Source of the DNA: Chitinophagales bacterium
GTDB taxonomy: Bacteria > Bacteroidota > Bacteroidia > Chitinophagales > Saprospiraceae
Reading direction: 5' to 3'
Assembly (NCBI GenBank): GCA_013298955.1
Contig: JAAFJT010000010.1
Coordinates: forward strand, 1-64,000
DNA length: 64,000 nucleotides
In this document: positions 1 through 8,229 of the stretch, one piece after another
How the letters are laid out: the number at the start of each line of letters is the position of its first letter
Numbering within the stretch: position 1 is the first letter of the stretch
Translations under genes and position numbers: made by a program
Notes under the pieces: generated by a model
What the model saw: only the letters and a program-made list of their open reading frames with translations
What the model was told of the DNA's origin: nothing
The model's database searches: none

Positions 1-99
1 TTAAGATTTTCCTTTTCGCTTTTGAGTATTTAAAAAGGCTTCTATATGTTGTCGAATGATGTCTTCATTGGGTAAAAAGGAGGTTAAATTCTGGTCCAA

Positions 100-387
100 A
101 AGGTCGGCGAGGTTGCAACCCTATCCAGTACCCACAGAATGATTATTGGCATTCAAAGGGTTTTGCAAAATAAAAAAGGTGCGTAGCACCACAACATTTG
201 TAGAAAAACGATGGACAATCCGATTGGAAGGTGCGACGCACCGTAACATTGGTAGAAACGGTTTGGATGTTACGGTGCGACGCACCTCAAACGCGGTTTT
301 TAATTCCGATTTGCTACCAATATTGCGGTGCGATGCACCTTTTTTTATTCTGTGGGTAGTGGATAGGGTTGCAACCTCGCCGACCTT
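100..387. repeat. Nested inverted-repeat element with 41-bp arms
   Basis: The arms 100-140 and 347-387 are inverted copies of 41 bases with one mismatch. They begin with AAGGTCGGCGAGGTTGCAAC. The outer part of each arm is half of the compact palindrome that also occurs at 28163-28194 and 32452-32483. Here the palindrome is split by about 250 bases carrying four copies of a second motif. There is no transposase and no clear target duplication. Confidence 0.85.
178..339. repeat. Array of four GGTGCG-nn-GCACC hairpin motifs
   Basis: Copies lie at 178-190, 230-242, 274-286 and 327-339. Each is a 13-base palindrome followed or preceded by a degenerate AACATT-GTAGAAA tail, in alternating orientation. 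Copies two and three with their tails form a perfect inverted repeat with 20-base arms (230-249 and 267-286). The open frame across this region is only a translation of the repeats. Confidence 0.8.
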
Positions 388-647
388 GATTCAAGTTCAT
401 TTATTGAACTTAAAAATGAAAGAAATGAAGTTGTAATTTTATTGGTTTCACGCACATAATTTTTGGAAGATAAAATACCTTTGTTATCCGCTTTTTGTAA
501 ACGATTATAGCTACTTATAAGTCCATCTAATTCTAAACTATTGGCTTCATTGTTAGGTAAATGCCCTCTTATATAGTCTAAAGCAGACTTCAAATGCCGC
601 TTTGTTGTTAACTTTTTCGCTTCATCAATTATTTTTTGTTCAATCAT

Positions 648-1084
648 CTTATGTGAGTAATTATAATCGTTAATATTCGTGTAACAAAAGTAAGCTATTT
701 TTTGTACATTAATATATTTTTTGATAAACTTTATGTTTGTTTTTTAATTGAAAGACAAAATACTATGGTACATGTCATTATTTTAATTAAGATGATGTTT
801 CTATCTTAGACAGATTTCACGAAAATATCGTAGGGGCAGGTCGTGACCTGCGCATTTAAAATTATTCATAATTTTATGATAATCAAGTGATTATGAATAT
901 TTTATTTAAATTATTCAAAATGAGCAGGTCGTTACCTACCTCTACGCGGCTTTCTGAAACAACAGCAGGTCATCGCTTGGAGGAATAATGACCTGTTTTT
1001 CTATCATTTTCAGTCGTTAAATCAATCATATCTTGGGTTTCTTCAATAGATTGTTTCTGATGCCCAACTTTCGCAAAGTTTTCA
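648..1084. other. Intergenic spacer with inverted repeats
   Basis: No convincing gene is seen. The region holds an imperfect inverted repeat (about 829-860 against 918-946: GGGGCAGGTCGTGACCTGC and its partner). A hairpin near 966-995 has 8-bp arms CAGGTCAT/ATGACCTG followed by a T-run, terminator-like on the plus strand. Confidence 0.5.
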
Positions 1085-2635
1085 TTATTTTATCAAGCGC
1101 AATTCTTTTTTCAAAATCTTGCCTGTCGCGGTCATTGGCAACGAATCCATCAATTGGACGAAACGCGGATATTTATACGCGGCAATTCGTTCTTTCGTCC
1201 AAGCGATTAATTCGGTTTCGGAAACGTGCGCACCTTGTTTCAAGACGACACATGCCTTGATTTCTTCCCCAAACTGCGCATCAGGCACCCCAATCACGGC
1301 AACTAACGAAACCGCAGGATGTTGAATCATCAATTCTTCCAATTCTCGCGGATAGACGTTGAAGCCGCCGCGAATAATCATATCTTTGGTTCGGTCAACG
1401 ATGTAATAAAACCCGTCAGCATCCTGAATCGCCACATCGCCCGAGTGTAACCAGCCATTTTGAATGGTTTCGGCAGTCGCTTTGGGGTTCTTATAATAAC
1501 CTTTCATCACATTATGACCGCGATAAAGCAATTCGCCTTTCTCGCCCACCGCGACAGGTTGCCCTTTATCATCTGCTAACATGACTTCTACGCCCCAAAC
1601 AGGTGTCCCAATACTGCCCGCTTTGCAACCCACTTCTTTTTGATTGAAAGTGACCACAGGCGAACCTTCCGACATGCCATAACCTTCCAAAATCGGCACT
1701 TCGTATTTTGCCTCAAACCCGCGCAAGACTTCCAAAGGTAAAGACGCGCCTCCAGAAAGGCAAATTCGCAAATTTTCTTTAATTTGAGCAGGGTCAAAAC
1801 TTGCTTTATTATAATTCAAAAGTCCCCAAAACATAGTTGGAACGCCTGCAAAAATGGTTACTTTTTCCTGAATCATGGCATTTGCAACCGTTTCGCCCTC
1901 AAAACGCGGGATTAAAACGGAAGTCGCACCTGATTTCAACCCTGCATTCATCAAAACCGTCATCCCAAAAATGTGGAATAAAGGCAGCACCAATAACAAA
2001 GTATCCTGATGCGTCATATCCGCCAAACCCACTGAAATATCGGTATTGAGGATGAGGTTGGCATGGGAAAGTTCCGCGCCTTTCGGTTTGCCTGTCGTGC
2101 CAGACGTATAAACGATGACCGCCGTATCGGTTTCCTTCGTGCGCACCGTTTCAAACACAGGCGATTGCCCCACCATGATTTGACCCAAGGTTTTCGTGCC
2201 TTCAATCGGACTTGGCGCAGCCGGGTTTGCCGTCATAACGATAAAATGTTCGCATTCATCCACTTTTTGGAACCCTGCATAACCCGTTTTCGACATCGGC
2301 AAATCGGCAGTGCCTTCAAAACAGAGATAGACTTTGGCATCCGAGTTTTGCAAATGATAGGTCACTTCATCGGATTTCAATAAAACGCTCAACGGCACTA
2401 CTGCCGCACCCGCTTTCAAAATCCCATAATAAGCCATCGGAAAATAGGGCAAATTGGGGCAAGAAAGGGCTACTTTATCGCCTTTTTGAACGCCTAATTT
2501 TTGGAGTCCTTGCGCAATTTGATTGGCTGCACCATTGATTTGGGCAAAACTATATCGGTTTGCGCCGAAAATGAAGGCGGCTTTATTCGGATACTTCCGC
2601 GCACCCGATTCTAATAAAACACTTAAATTTAACAT
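1085..2635 (-). CDS. Long-chain acyl-CoA ligase (AMP-forming)
   Basis: A 516-residue ANL-superfamily enzyme expected to adenylate a carboxylic acid, probably a fatty acid, and load it onto CoA. The P-loop motif YTSGTTGKPKG lies at about residues 176-186. GYGMSEGSP follows in the large domain, then the hinge and C-terminal domain (DRTKDMIIRGGFNVYPRELE) with the catalytic lysine in MTATGKILKK near the end. Length and motif order match FadD/LcfB-type ligases, and the cytoplasmic form is complete. Its start codon is 32 bases downstream of recR on the same strand with no obvious promoter between, so the two are probably cotranscribed. Chain-length preference cannot be read from the sequence. Confidence 0.9.
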   Translation of the reverse strand: MLNLSVLLESGARKYPNKAAFIFGANRYSFAQINGAANQIAQGLQKLGVQKGDKVALSCPNLPYFPMAYYGILKAGAAVVPLSVLLKSDEVTYHLQNSDAKVYLCFEGTADLPMSKTGYAGFQKVDECEHFIVMTANPAAPSPIEGTKTLGQIMVGQSPVFETVRTKETDTAVIVYTSGTTGKPKGAELSHANLILNTDISVGLADMTHQDTLLLVLPLFHIFGMTVLMNAGLKSGATSVLIPRFEGETVANAMIQEKVTIFAGVPTMFWGLLNYNKASFDPAQIKENLRICLSGGASLPLEVLRGFEAKYEVPILEGYGMSEGSPVVTFNQKEVGCKAGSIGTPVWGVEVMLADDKGQPVAVGEKGELLYRGHNVMKGYYKNPKATAETIQNGWLHSGDVAIQDADGFYYIVDRTKDMIIRGGFNVYPRELEELMIQHPAVSLVAVIGVPDAQFGEEIKACVVLKQGAHVSETELIAWTKERIAAYKYPRFVQLMDSLPMTATGKILKKELRLIK

Positions 2636-2667
2636 GATGAGTTATTTTGCTATATAACGAACTTTTT

Positions 2668-3309
2668 TTAAGGATTATTTTTATACGGAACGCGCCCTAC
2701 GATACTCCGACCCAAAGTCATTTCATCGGCATATTCCAACTCCCCACCAAACGAAATACCGCGTGATAAAGTGCTGACTTTAATCTTTTTATTCATTAAT
2801 TGTTTTGAAATATAATAAATCGTCGTATCGCCTTCAATCGTGGGCGAGATAGCCATAATCAATTCTTTCACCGCACTTGGAGCTTCGGAACCATCGGCTT
2901 TGACGGTCGGCGAAACGCGTTTCAACAAGGTGGTGAGATTCAAATCATAGGGACTCACGCCTTCAATCGGCGAAATCACGCCGCCCAAAACATGGTACAA
3001 ACCGCGATATTGGTTGGTTTCCTCAATCGCCATCACGTCGCGAATGGTTTCGACCACCATAATCAGGGTTTTATCGCGGCGCGTATCGGCGCAAATGCTG
3101 CAAATTTCCGCATCCGACAAATGATGACAATCTTTACAATGTTTGATTTGTTGGCGCATTTTGACAATGGCATCTGCAAAACTTTCTGTTGTATTTTTGT
3201 CTTGTTTGATGAGGTGTAACACCAATCGCAAAGCCGTTTTGCGCCCAATCCCGGGCAACATTGCAAACGCATTAACGGCTTGTTCAATCAATTTGGATGA
3301 AAAATTCAT
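2668..3309 (-). CDS. recR: Recombination mediator RecR
   Basis: RecR acts with RecO and RecF to load RecA at single-strand gaps. Visible in order are the helix-hairpin-helix (MLPGIGRKTALRLVLHLI), a four-cysteine zinc finger (CKDC...CSIC) and a Toprim domain (LIMVVETIRDVMAIEET). The frame is open 19 codons further upstream. I chose ATG 3309 because the family begins at about this point (MNFSSKLIEQAV), an AAGG lies just upstream, and a promoter-like TATCTTTA sits inside the longer frame. The resulting 213 residues fit RecR. It is the first gene of a likely recR-acyl-CoA ligase operon. Confidence 0.95.
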   Translation of the reverse strand: MNFSSKLIEQAVNAFAMLPGIGRKTALRLVLHLIKQDKNTTESFADAIVKMRQQIKHCKDCHHLSDAEICSICADTRRDKTLIMVVETIRDVMAIEETNQYRGLYHVLGGVISPIEGVSPYDLNLTTLLKRVSPTVKADGSEAPSAVKELIMAISPTIEGDTTIYYISKQLMNKKIKVSTLSRGISFGGELEYADEMTLGRSIVGRVPYKNNP

Positions 3310-3356
3310 ATTTTTTACCTTGTTTTTACAAGATGTAAAGATAGTATTTTCCTTCT

Positions 3357-3540
3357 TTAAAACCAAAAAATTGGCTTAAATCCTTTAAAACGCAAATTTT
3401 CACCTGATAGAATGTTCATTTTATCGGTATTTAGATATTTCACTTCCATTAAAATAGGCGCGGCAATCCATTCAGAACGGCTTTTTTCACTGGCAATCGT
3501 CATTTTAGCAGTTCGTTGAAGGGTAAAAAGCATAGGTTTC
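3357..3540 (-). pseudogene. Fragment of a conserved hypothetical protein
   Basis: The minus frame reads TIASEKSRSEWIAAPILMEV, then KYLNTDKMNILSGENLRF, before running out near 3370. This resembles the internal segment of a Bacteroidota/cyanobacterial hypothetical family recalled as 'SEKARSEFIIAPILLEV...SLFSG'. The expected N-terminus and the C-terminal half are missing. The upstream end of the frame is simply translated palindrome (3536-3564). It looks like leftover debris between recR and the repeat. The family recall is from memory. Confidence 0.45.
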
Positions 3541-3564
3541 GGAAACCTTGAAGGTTTCCGAAAC
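3536..3564. repeat. GTTTCGGAAAC-family palindrome
   Basis: A perfect inverted repeat, GTTTCGGAAACCTT-g-AAGGTTTCCGAAAC, that forms the boundary of the gene fragment next to recR. Relatives occur at 8163-8197, 41746-41777 and 63150-63184. Confidence 0.85.
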
Positions 3565-3611
3565 ATACCCTTTTCTGCGTAACATGAGTTCTTTAAAAAC
3601 AGTCACGCCCT

Positions 3612-3644
3612 AAGTTTCGGAAAATTTCCAATTTTCCGAAACTT
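3612..3644. repeat. AAGTTTCGGAAAATT palindrome
   Basis: A 15-bp perfect stem with a 3-base loop, in the spacer after the QueD-like gene. It is a variant of the same family, with two further copies at 23825-23857 and 23887-23931. Confidence 0.85.
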
Positions 3645-3652
3645 GTTTATGT

Positions 3653-4069
3653 TTAAGAATACGCGGGAAATTCGACATAATTGCGGGGCGTTTCGTACAA
3701 ACGCACTTGTAAATCAAACTTTTGAGGCAATTTGGAACGCAAAATCGTCCAAATCACATAACAAATATGTTCTGCAGTTGGATTTAAATCTTTAAATTCG
3801 GGACAATCCAAGTTTAAATTTTGATGGTCAAAACGCTTAACAATCTCTTTTTCAATCAAATCATTTAAAATTTTGAGGTCGATGACGTACCCCGTTATCG
3901 GGTCAATCTTGCCTACCACTTTGACTTCCAATTCGTAATTATGCCCGTGATAATTGGGATTATTGCACAAACCAAAATAATGGCGATTTTCGGCATCGGA
4001 TAACTTGGGATTGTGCAGGCGATGCGCCGCATTGAAATGGGCTTTTCGGAAAACAGCAATTTTCATCAT
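3653..4069 (-). CDS. 6-pyruvoyl-tetrahydropterin synthase / QueD-like enzyme
   Basis: A 138-residue T-fold enzyme of the PTPS/6-carboxytetrahydropterin synthase family. Zinc-binding histidines are visible in FNAAHRLHN and NYHGHNYELEV, the catalytic cysteine in GLCNNPNYHGH, and the later His/Glu in DHQNLN and TAEHICY. In most bacteria such a protein makes 6-carboxy-tetrahydropterin for queuosine/7-deazaguanine synthesis. No queC or queE neighbour is present, so the role is inferred from family. Two adjacent ATG codons allow a start at 4069 or 4066. Length is normal. Confidence 0.88.
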   Translation of the reverse strand: MMKIAVFRKAHFNAAHRLHNPKLSDAENRHYFGLCNNPNYHGHNYELEVKVVGKIDPITGYVIDLKILNDLIEKEIVKRFDHQNLNLDCPEFKDLNPTAEHICYVIWTILRSKLPQKFDLQVRLYETPRNYVEFPAYS

Positions 4070-4251
4070 TTTGCAATTAAAATAAGTTTAAATCATAAAA
4101 AGTTTGCATTTTTCGCTCAAAACAAGCATTTTTGCAAAACTTTTGCTTTCAACTATTAACCAATTAAAGCCAATATTGTTTGATGTGCCTTTTTAGAAAG
4201 CGGATTCAAACAATCTTTGTACACCTCACTATCTATCCAACCTCCTCTGTC

Positions 4252-6171
4252 ATGGGCGAATCGAAGGTTAAACACGTCAAAGACAAAAAACAAATGCAAC
4301 ATTTTGTGGGACAACTCCTGCGAGATGTGCAAGCATTGGAATACATGCTCGAACATGATTGGTTCGAAAGCGATATTGTGCGCATCGGCGCGGAACAAGA
4401 AATGTGCATCATTGATGCCCATTCGTTCAAACCCAAACCTTGTAATGTAGAGGTTTTGGAGCAAATGAAGGAGTATCCTTGGGTCGGCACCGAGTTGGCG
4501 CGTTTCAATTTGGAGACTAATATGAGTCCTTTGGAGTTTACAGGCGATTGTCTCCGACAGATGGAAGCAGAAAACCATGCGTTTTTAAGCAAAATCAAGG
4601 AAAAATTGAAGCCTTTTGATGCCGATATTTTATTGACAGGCATCTTGCCCACCCTCCGAAAGTTTGATTTGGAAGAACATAACCTTACGCCCAATGTGCG
4701 TTATGCCGCGTTGATGGCTTCCATCAAGGAGCAACGGATGGGTTCGTACGAATTGCGGATTTCGGGGATTGATGAAATGAATATTCAACATCAAACGGCT
4801 CTTTTGGAGGCTTGTAACACCAGTTTTCAGGTTCATTTACAAGTGTCGCCTCAGAATTTTGTTCAAATGTACAATATTGCGCAGATGTTGGCTGCGCCTG
4901 TGATTTCGATTGCTGCCAATTCGCCAATGGTTTTTGGCAAACGCCTTTGGCATGAAACGCGGATTGCCCTTTTCCAACAATCCTTAGATACGCGCAAAAC
5001 GTATGACCATATGCGGGAACGCAGTCCGCGAGTGAGTTTTGGGAATGGTTGGTTGCGGCAATCGGTGGTGGAGATTCATAAAGAGGATATTGCGCGGTTT
5101 CGCGTGTTGTTAGGAGACCATGTAACGGAAAATTCTTTAGAATCCATTGCGCAAGGCATTGTACCCAAATTACGCGCTTTGCAAATACATAATTCTACGA
5201 TATATCGTTGGAATAGACCTTGTTATGGCATCAGTCCGAATGGGAAACCCCATTTGCGGATTGAAAATCGCGTCTTACCTGCGGGTCCCACTATCTTAGA
5301 TGAAACGGCAAATGCAGCGTTTTGGATAGGAATGATGGAAGGCGTTTCCAACCATTATGGCGATATTACGAAACACATTTCGTTTGAAGATGTGCGCGAT
5401 AATTTCGATAAAGCCGCAAAATTTGGCATTGATACGCAATATACGTGGATGAAAGACCGTAAAACGAATGTTACAGACTTGGTTTTGAAAGAATTATTGC
5501 CTTTGGCGCAAGAAGGTTTGAAAAGTCGGAAGATTCCACAAGCGGATATTGACCGTTATTTGAGTCCGATTGAGGAACGCGCCAAACGGCATACAAACGG
5601 CGCAAGGTGGCAATTGCGCGCTTTTACAGATTTGAAAAAACAGGTCAGTGTGGATGAAGCGGTTGCAGTGATGTCGGCAGCGATGTTTAAAAATCAACAA
5701 GCGGAAATCCCTGTGCATTTATGGGAAATGCCGAAATTATCGGATTTGAAAAATTATGACCCCGGCAAATTGACGGTAGAAGAATGTATGGAAACCGACC
5801 TTTTTACGGTTCAAAAAGATGATATTGTGGATTTAGTGGCGCATTTGATGGATTGGCGCAAGGTGCGTTACCTGCCTGTGGAGGATTCGGAAGGCGCGTT
5901 GGTCGGTTTGGTGACTTCGCGGCTGTTGTTGCGGCATTATGCGAATCATCATGATGCCAAAAAAGTGCAAACCGTCAAGGAAATTATGATTCAAAATCCG
6001 CTTTCGATTACGCAAGATATGCTTTTATTGGATGCGATGCGGATGTTGCGCCACGAAAATATTGGTTGTTTGCCAGTGGTGAAAGGCAAAGAATTGGTGG
6101 GTTTGATTACTGAAATGACGGTTTTGCGTTTGTCGGTGCGGCTTTTGGAGCGATTGGAAACGAAAGCATGA
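4252..6171 (+). CDS. GCS2-type glutamate-cysteine ligase-like protein fused to CBS pair
   Basis: About 639 residues from the chosen start. The first 450 or so form a carboxylate-amine ligase of the GCS2 type: IRIGAEQEM is the conserved glutamate-rich start, with MSPLEF, HLQVSP and LRIENRVLPAGPT further on. The last 130 residues are two CBS domains (TVEECMETDLFTV... and TVKEIMIQNPLSI...), which usually sense adenine nucleotides. The substrate is unknown; glutathione-type synthesis is only one possibility. The frame is open 24 codons upstream of 4252, but those residues do not look like the family, which favours MGESKVKHV. It is followed by a terminator-like palindrome. Confidence 0.85.
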   Translation: MGESKVKHVKDKKQMQHFVGQLLRDVQALEYMLEHDWFESDIVRIGAEQEMCIIDAHSFKPKPCNVEVLEQMKEYPWVGTELARFNLETNMSPLEFTGDCLRQMEAENHAFLSKIKEKLKPFDADILLTGILPTLRKFDLEEHNLTPNVRYAALMASIKEQRMGSYELRISGIDEMNIQHQTALLEACNTSFQVHLQVSPQNFVQMYNIAQMLAAPVISIAANSPMVFGKRLWHETRIALFQQSLDTRKTYDHMRERSPRVSFGNGWLRQSVVEIHKEDIARFRVLLGDHVTENSLESIAQGIVPKLRALQIHNSTIYRWNRPCYGISPNGKPHLRIENRVLPAGPTILDETANAAFWIGMMEGVSNHYGDITKHISFEDVRDNFDKAAKFGIDTQYTWMKDRKTNVTDLVLKELLPLAQEGLKSRKIPQADIDRYLSPIEERAKRHTNGARWQLRAFTDLKKQVSVDEAVAVMSAAMFKNQQAEIPVHLWEMPKLSDLKNYDPGKLTVEECMETDLFTVQKDDIVDLVAHLMDWRKVRYLPVEDSEGALVGLVTSRLLLRHYANHHDAKKVQTVKEIMIQNPLSITQDMLLLDAMRMLRHENIGCLPVVKGKELVGLITEMTVLRLSVRLLERLETKA

Positions 6172-6173
6172 GC

Positions 6174-6224
6174 TTTTTTGAATTAGGAAGGAAGGAATCC
6201 TTCCTTCCTTCCTAATTCAAAAAG
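6174..6224. terminator. Long palindrome after the GCS2-CBS gene
   Basis: CTTTTTTGAATTAGGAAGGA and its inverted partner flank a 3-base centre. The stem starts three bases after the stop codon, with A and T runs at either end, as in a bidirectional intrinsic terminator. Confidence 0.7.
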
Positions 6225-6252
6225 TGGACTAATTTGATTTAATAGATACCAT

Positions 6253-7050
6253 ATGTTTCAATTTACTTTATTGGGTACAGGCACTTCTCAGGGGATTCCG
6301 GTGATAGGTTGCGCCTGTGCTGTCTGTACCTCTCGGGAACGGGCGGACAAACGCCTGCGCAGTGCCGCCATGTTGACCCTAAACGGCAAAAATATCATCA
6401 TTGATTCGGGTCCCGATTTTCGACAACAGATGTTGCGCGAAAAGGTACAAGATATTGAAGCCATCCTGTTTACACATGAACATAATGATCATACGATTGG
6501 ATTGGATGATGTACGCCCGTTTAATTTCAAATATGAAAAAAATATTGCTCTGTACGCCACTACATCCGTACAAGGCGATTTGAAGCGGCGATTTGCGTAT
6601 GCATTTGAAGCAAATCCGTATCCGGGTGCGCCGCGTTTTGACCTTCATTCTATTGATAAAAATACACCGTTTTGCATCCCGACTTTACCCGATTTAAACG
6701 TGATTCCCATTGAAATTCATCATGGGAAATTGCCCATTTTGGGATTCCGATTTGGTGATTTGGCGTATTTGACCGATTTCAAAACCATTGAAAACGATGA
6801 ATTTCAAAAATTAATCGGTATTAAAACCTTGATTATCAGCGCGTTGCACCATGAAGAACATCATTCACATCAAAATTTGGCGCAAGCCTTAGCCTTCATC
6901 GAACAGGTGCAACCTGAACGCAGTTATTTGATTCATATGAGCCACCGTTTTGGAAAACATCGGGTGATGCAGCGCAAATTGCCGAAAAAAGTCTTTTTAG
7001 GCTATGATGGATTGGTTTTAGAGTCGTTAAAACCCAAAATTTTTGCTTGA
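6253..7050 (+). CDS. PhnP-like MBL-fold metal-dependent hydrolase
   Basis: A 265-residue metallo-beta-lactamase-fold protein. It opens with LLGTGTSQGIPVIGCACAVC, which carries the Cys-x-Cys-x-x-Cys that binds an extra zinc in the PhnP group. The di-metal motif HEHNDH follows at about residues 78-83, then conserved histidines in the centre and the second half (IHHGKL, HMSHRF). PhnP is a cyclic-phosphate phosphodiesterase, but there is no phosphonate operon here, so the natural substrate is open. It lies between the GCS2-CBS gene and gldN on the same strand, separated from the former by a palindrome. Confidence 0.85.
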   Translation: MFQFTLLGTGTSQGIPVIGCACAVCTSRERADKRLRSAAMLTLNGKNIIIDSGPDFRQQMLREKVQDIEAILFTHEHNDHTIGLDDVRPFNFKYEKNIALYATTSVQGDLKRRFAYAFEANPYPGAPRFDLHSIDKNTPFCIPTLPDLNVIPIEIHHGKLPILGFRFGDLAYLTDFKTIENDEFQKLIGIKTLIISALHHEEHHSHQNLAQALAFIEQVQPERSYLIHMSHRFGKHRVMQRKLPKKVFLGYDGLVLESLKPKIFA

Positions 7051-7134
7051 AATACTAAAAGCCAAGTGTAAACGTTTTGAAATCATAATTACAACCATCT
7101 TTGTCATCACCTATCTTAAAAAATAACGAGCGTT

Positions 7135-8157
7135 ATGAAGTTTGCTCTTAAATTAGTTGGTTTTACGGCTTTGGTCACTTGGTCAGCGACAATTGCGGCG
7201 CAAACGCCTGAGTCTCCCGATGATGCGTTTCCCGATTATTCGACGATGCCTACACCCGGCACGAGTACGCCCGCATCGGGCGGCACAAGACCTTCGACCA
7301 CTACTACGCCTTCCACTCCCAAACCAGCTGGCGGTGGTGGCAGCAAAGCACCTGCTGGCATTAAAGTAGAGGAGTTGCGAGAAAATAAAATGTCTAAAGC
7401 AGACCCTGACGCGCCTTTGGACGGGATTGTGCAGAAAAGTACGATTATTGAAAAGCAAATTTTGCCCTATGAAGGCATTCGGGAAGCCGATATCATGTGG
7501 GAAAAACGCATTTGGCGCGTGTTAGATGTGCGCGAAAAAATGAATTTGCCATTCAGCTATCCTGAAGAACCGTTTATTGGTATCCTGATGAAGGGCGTGC
7601 AAGACACGGTTTTGAAAGCGTATAGTATTGAAGACGATAAATTTCACCATAAATTGTCACCGAGAGAGGTGATGGCTTTGGGCAGCAGCATTGACACGAT
7701 TCCGTATTTCGACCCTGTGACGTATGAACAAAAATTCCGCGTCGTGAAAAATCAAATGGACCCAGAATCGGTTAAACGGTTTCGGATGAAAGAAATTTGG
7801 TTTTTTGATAAAGAATCTTCGGTGTTGAAAGTTCGGATTTTGGGTATCGCCCCTTTGAAAGACCAAACGGATGAAGCGGGCAATTTTTTATATGAACAAC
7901 CTTTGTTTTGGGTCTATTACCCCGATTGCCGCGAATATTTGGCGAGACACCGCGTTTTCACAGAAGGCAATGACGCAAACCCGACTTCGTGGGAGGATTT
8001 GTTTGAACAACGCCATTTTTCAAGTTATATCTTCAAAGAATCAAATGTATATGACCGTCGTTTACAACAATATTTGAGTGGAATTGATATTTTATTGGAA
8101 GGCGAGAAAATCAAACAAGATATTTTTAATTACGAACATGATTTATGGTCGTATTAA
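7135..8157 (+). CDS. gldN: Gliding motility / type IX secretion protein GldN
   Basis: GldN (PorN) is a periplasmic ring partner of the outer-membrane lipoprotein GldK in the type IX secretion and gliding machine. An N-terminal signal peptide ends near AAQT (residue about 24). A Pro/Thr/Ser/Gly-rich linker follows, and from about residue 100 the typical GldN body (ADIMWEKRIWRVLDVREKMN, LMKGVQDTVLKAY). Length, 340 residues, is normal. gldN usually closes a gldKLMN cluster; here it stands alone beside a PhnP-like hydrolase. A near-consensus -7 box (CATCTTTG, 7096-7103) suggests its own promoter. Confidence 0.9.
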   Translation: MKFALKLVGFTALVTWSATIAAQTPESPDDAFPDYSTMPTPGTSTPASGGTRPSTTTTPSTPKPAGGGGSKAPAGIKVEELRENKMSKADPDAPLDGIVQKSTIIEKQILPYEGIREADIMWEKRIWRVLDVREKMNLPFSYPEEPFIGILMKGVQDTVLKAYSIEDDKFHHKLSPREVMALGSSIDTIPYFDPVTYEQKFRVVKNQMDPESVKRFRMKEIWFFDKESSVLKVRILGIAPLKDQTDEAGNFLYEQPLFWVYYPDCREYLARHRVFTEGNDANPTSWEDLFEQRHFSSYIFKESNVYDRRLQQYLSGIDILLEGEKIKQDIFNYEHDLWSY

Positions 8158-8162
8158 AGTTT

Positions 8163-8197
8163 TAGGTTTCGGAAACCTTTAAGGTTTCCGAAACCTA
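8163..8197. repeat. TAGGTTTCGGAAACCTT palindrome
   Basis: A perfect 17-bp stem with a 1-base centre, between the convergent ends of gldN and the coiled-coil protein gene. It may serve as terminator for both. Confidence 0.8.
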
Positions 8198-8229
8198 ATC
8201 TCCCGCTTTTTTTGGACAAAAATATTATC

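Larger units (their letters stand above)
1..647 (-). pseudogene. Broken EAD11-like effector-associated-domain gene
   Basis: The first 86 or so residues, read from 647 down to 388, resemble effector-associated domain 11: two amphipathic helices, then a 'SSYNRLQKADNKGILS' segment and a 'YVRETNKI' helix. That pattern is known from N-terminal adaptor domains in Bacteroidota and cyanobacterial conflict proteins. At 387 the frame runs into a palindromic element (100-387) and stops inside it. Beyond the element an open frame of about 33 residues (LLDQNLTSFLPNED...) continues on the same strand to a stop codon at 1-3. It may be the original C-terminus or part of another gene. No effector domain is visible. 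The family call rests on remembered pattern, not a search. Confidence 0.5.

Noticed and set aside
178-339. Possible CRISPR-like array
   Set aside because: The repeated units alternate in orientation, have irregular spacing and are only 13 bases. No cas genes are present.
146-436. 96-codon plus-strand frame
   Set aside because: It translates the inverted-repeat element and its hairpin motifs and has no protein-like character.
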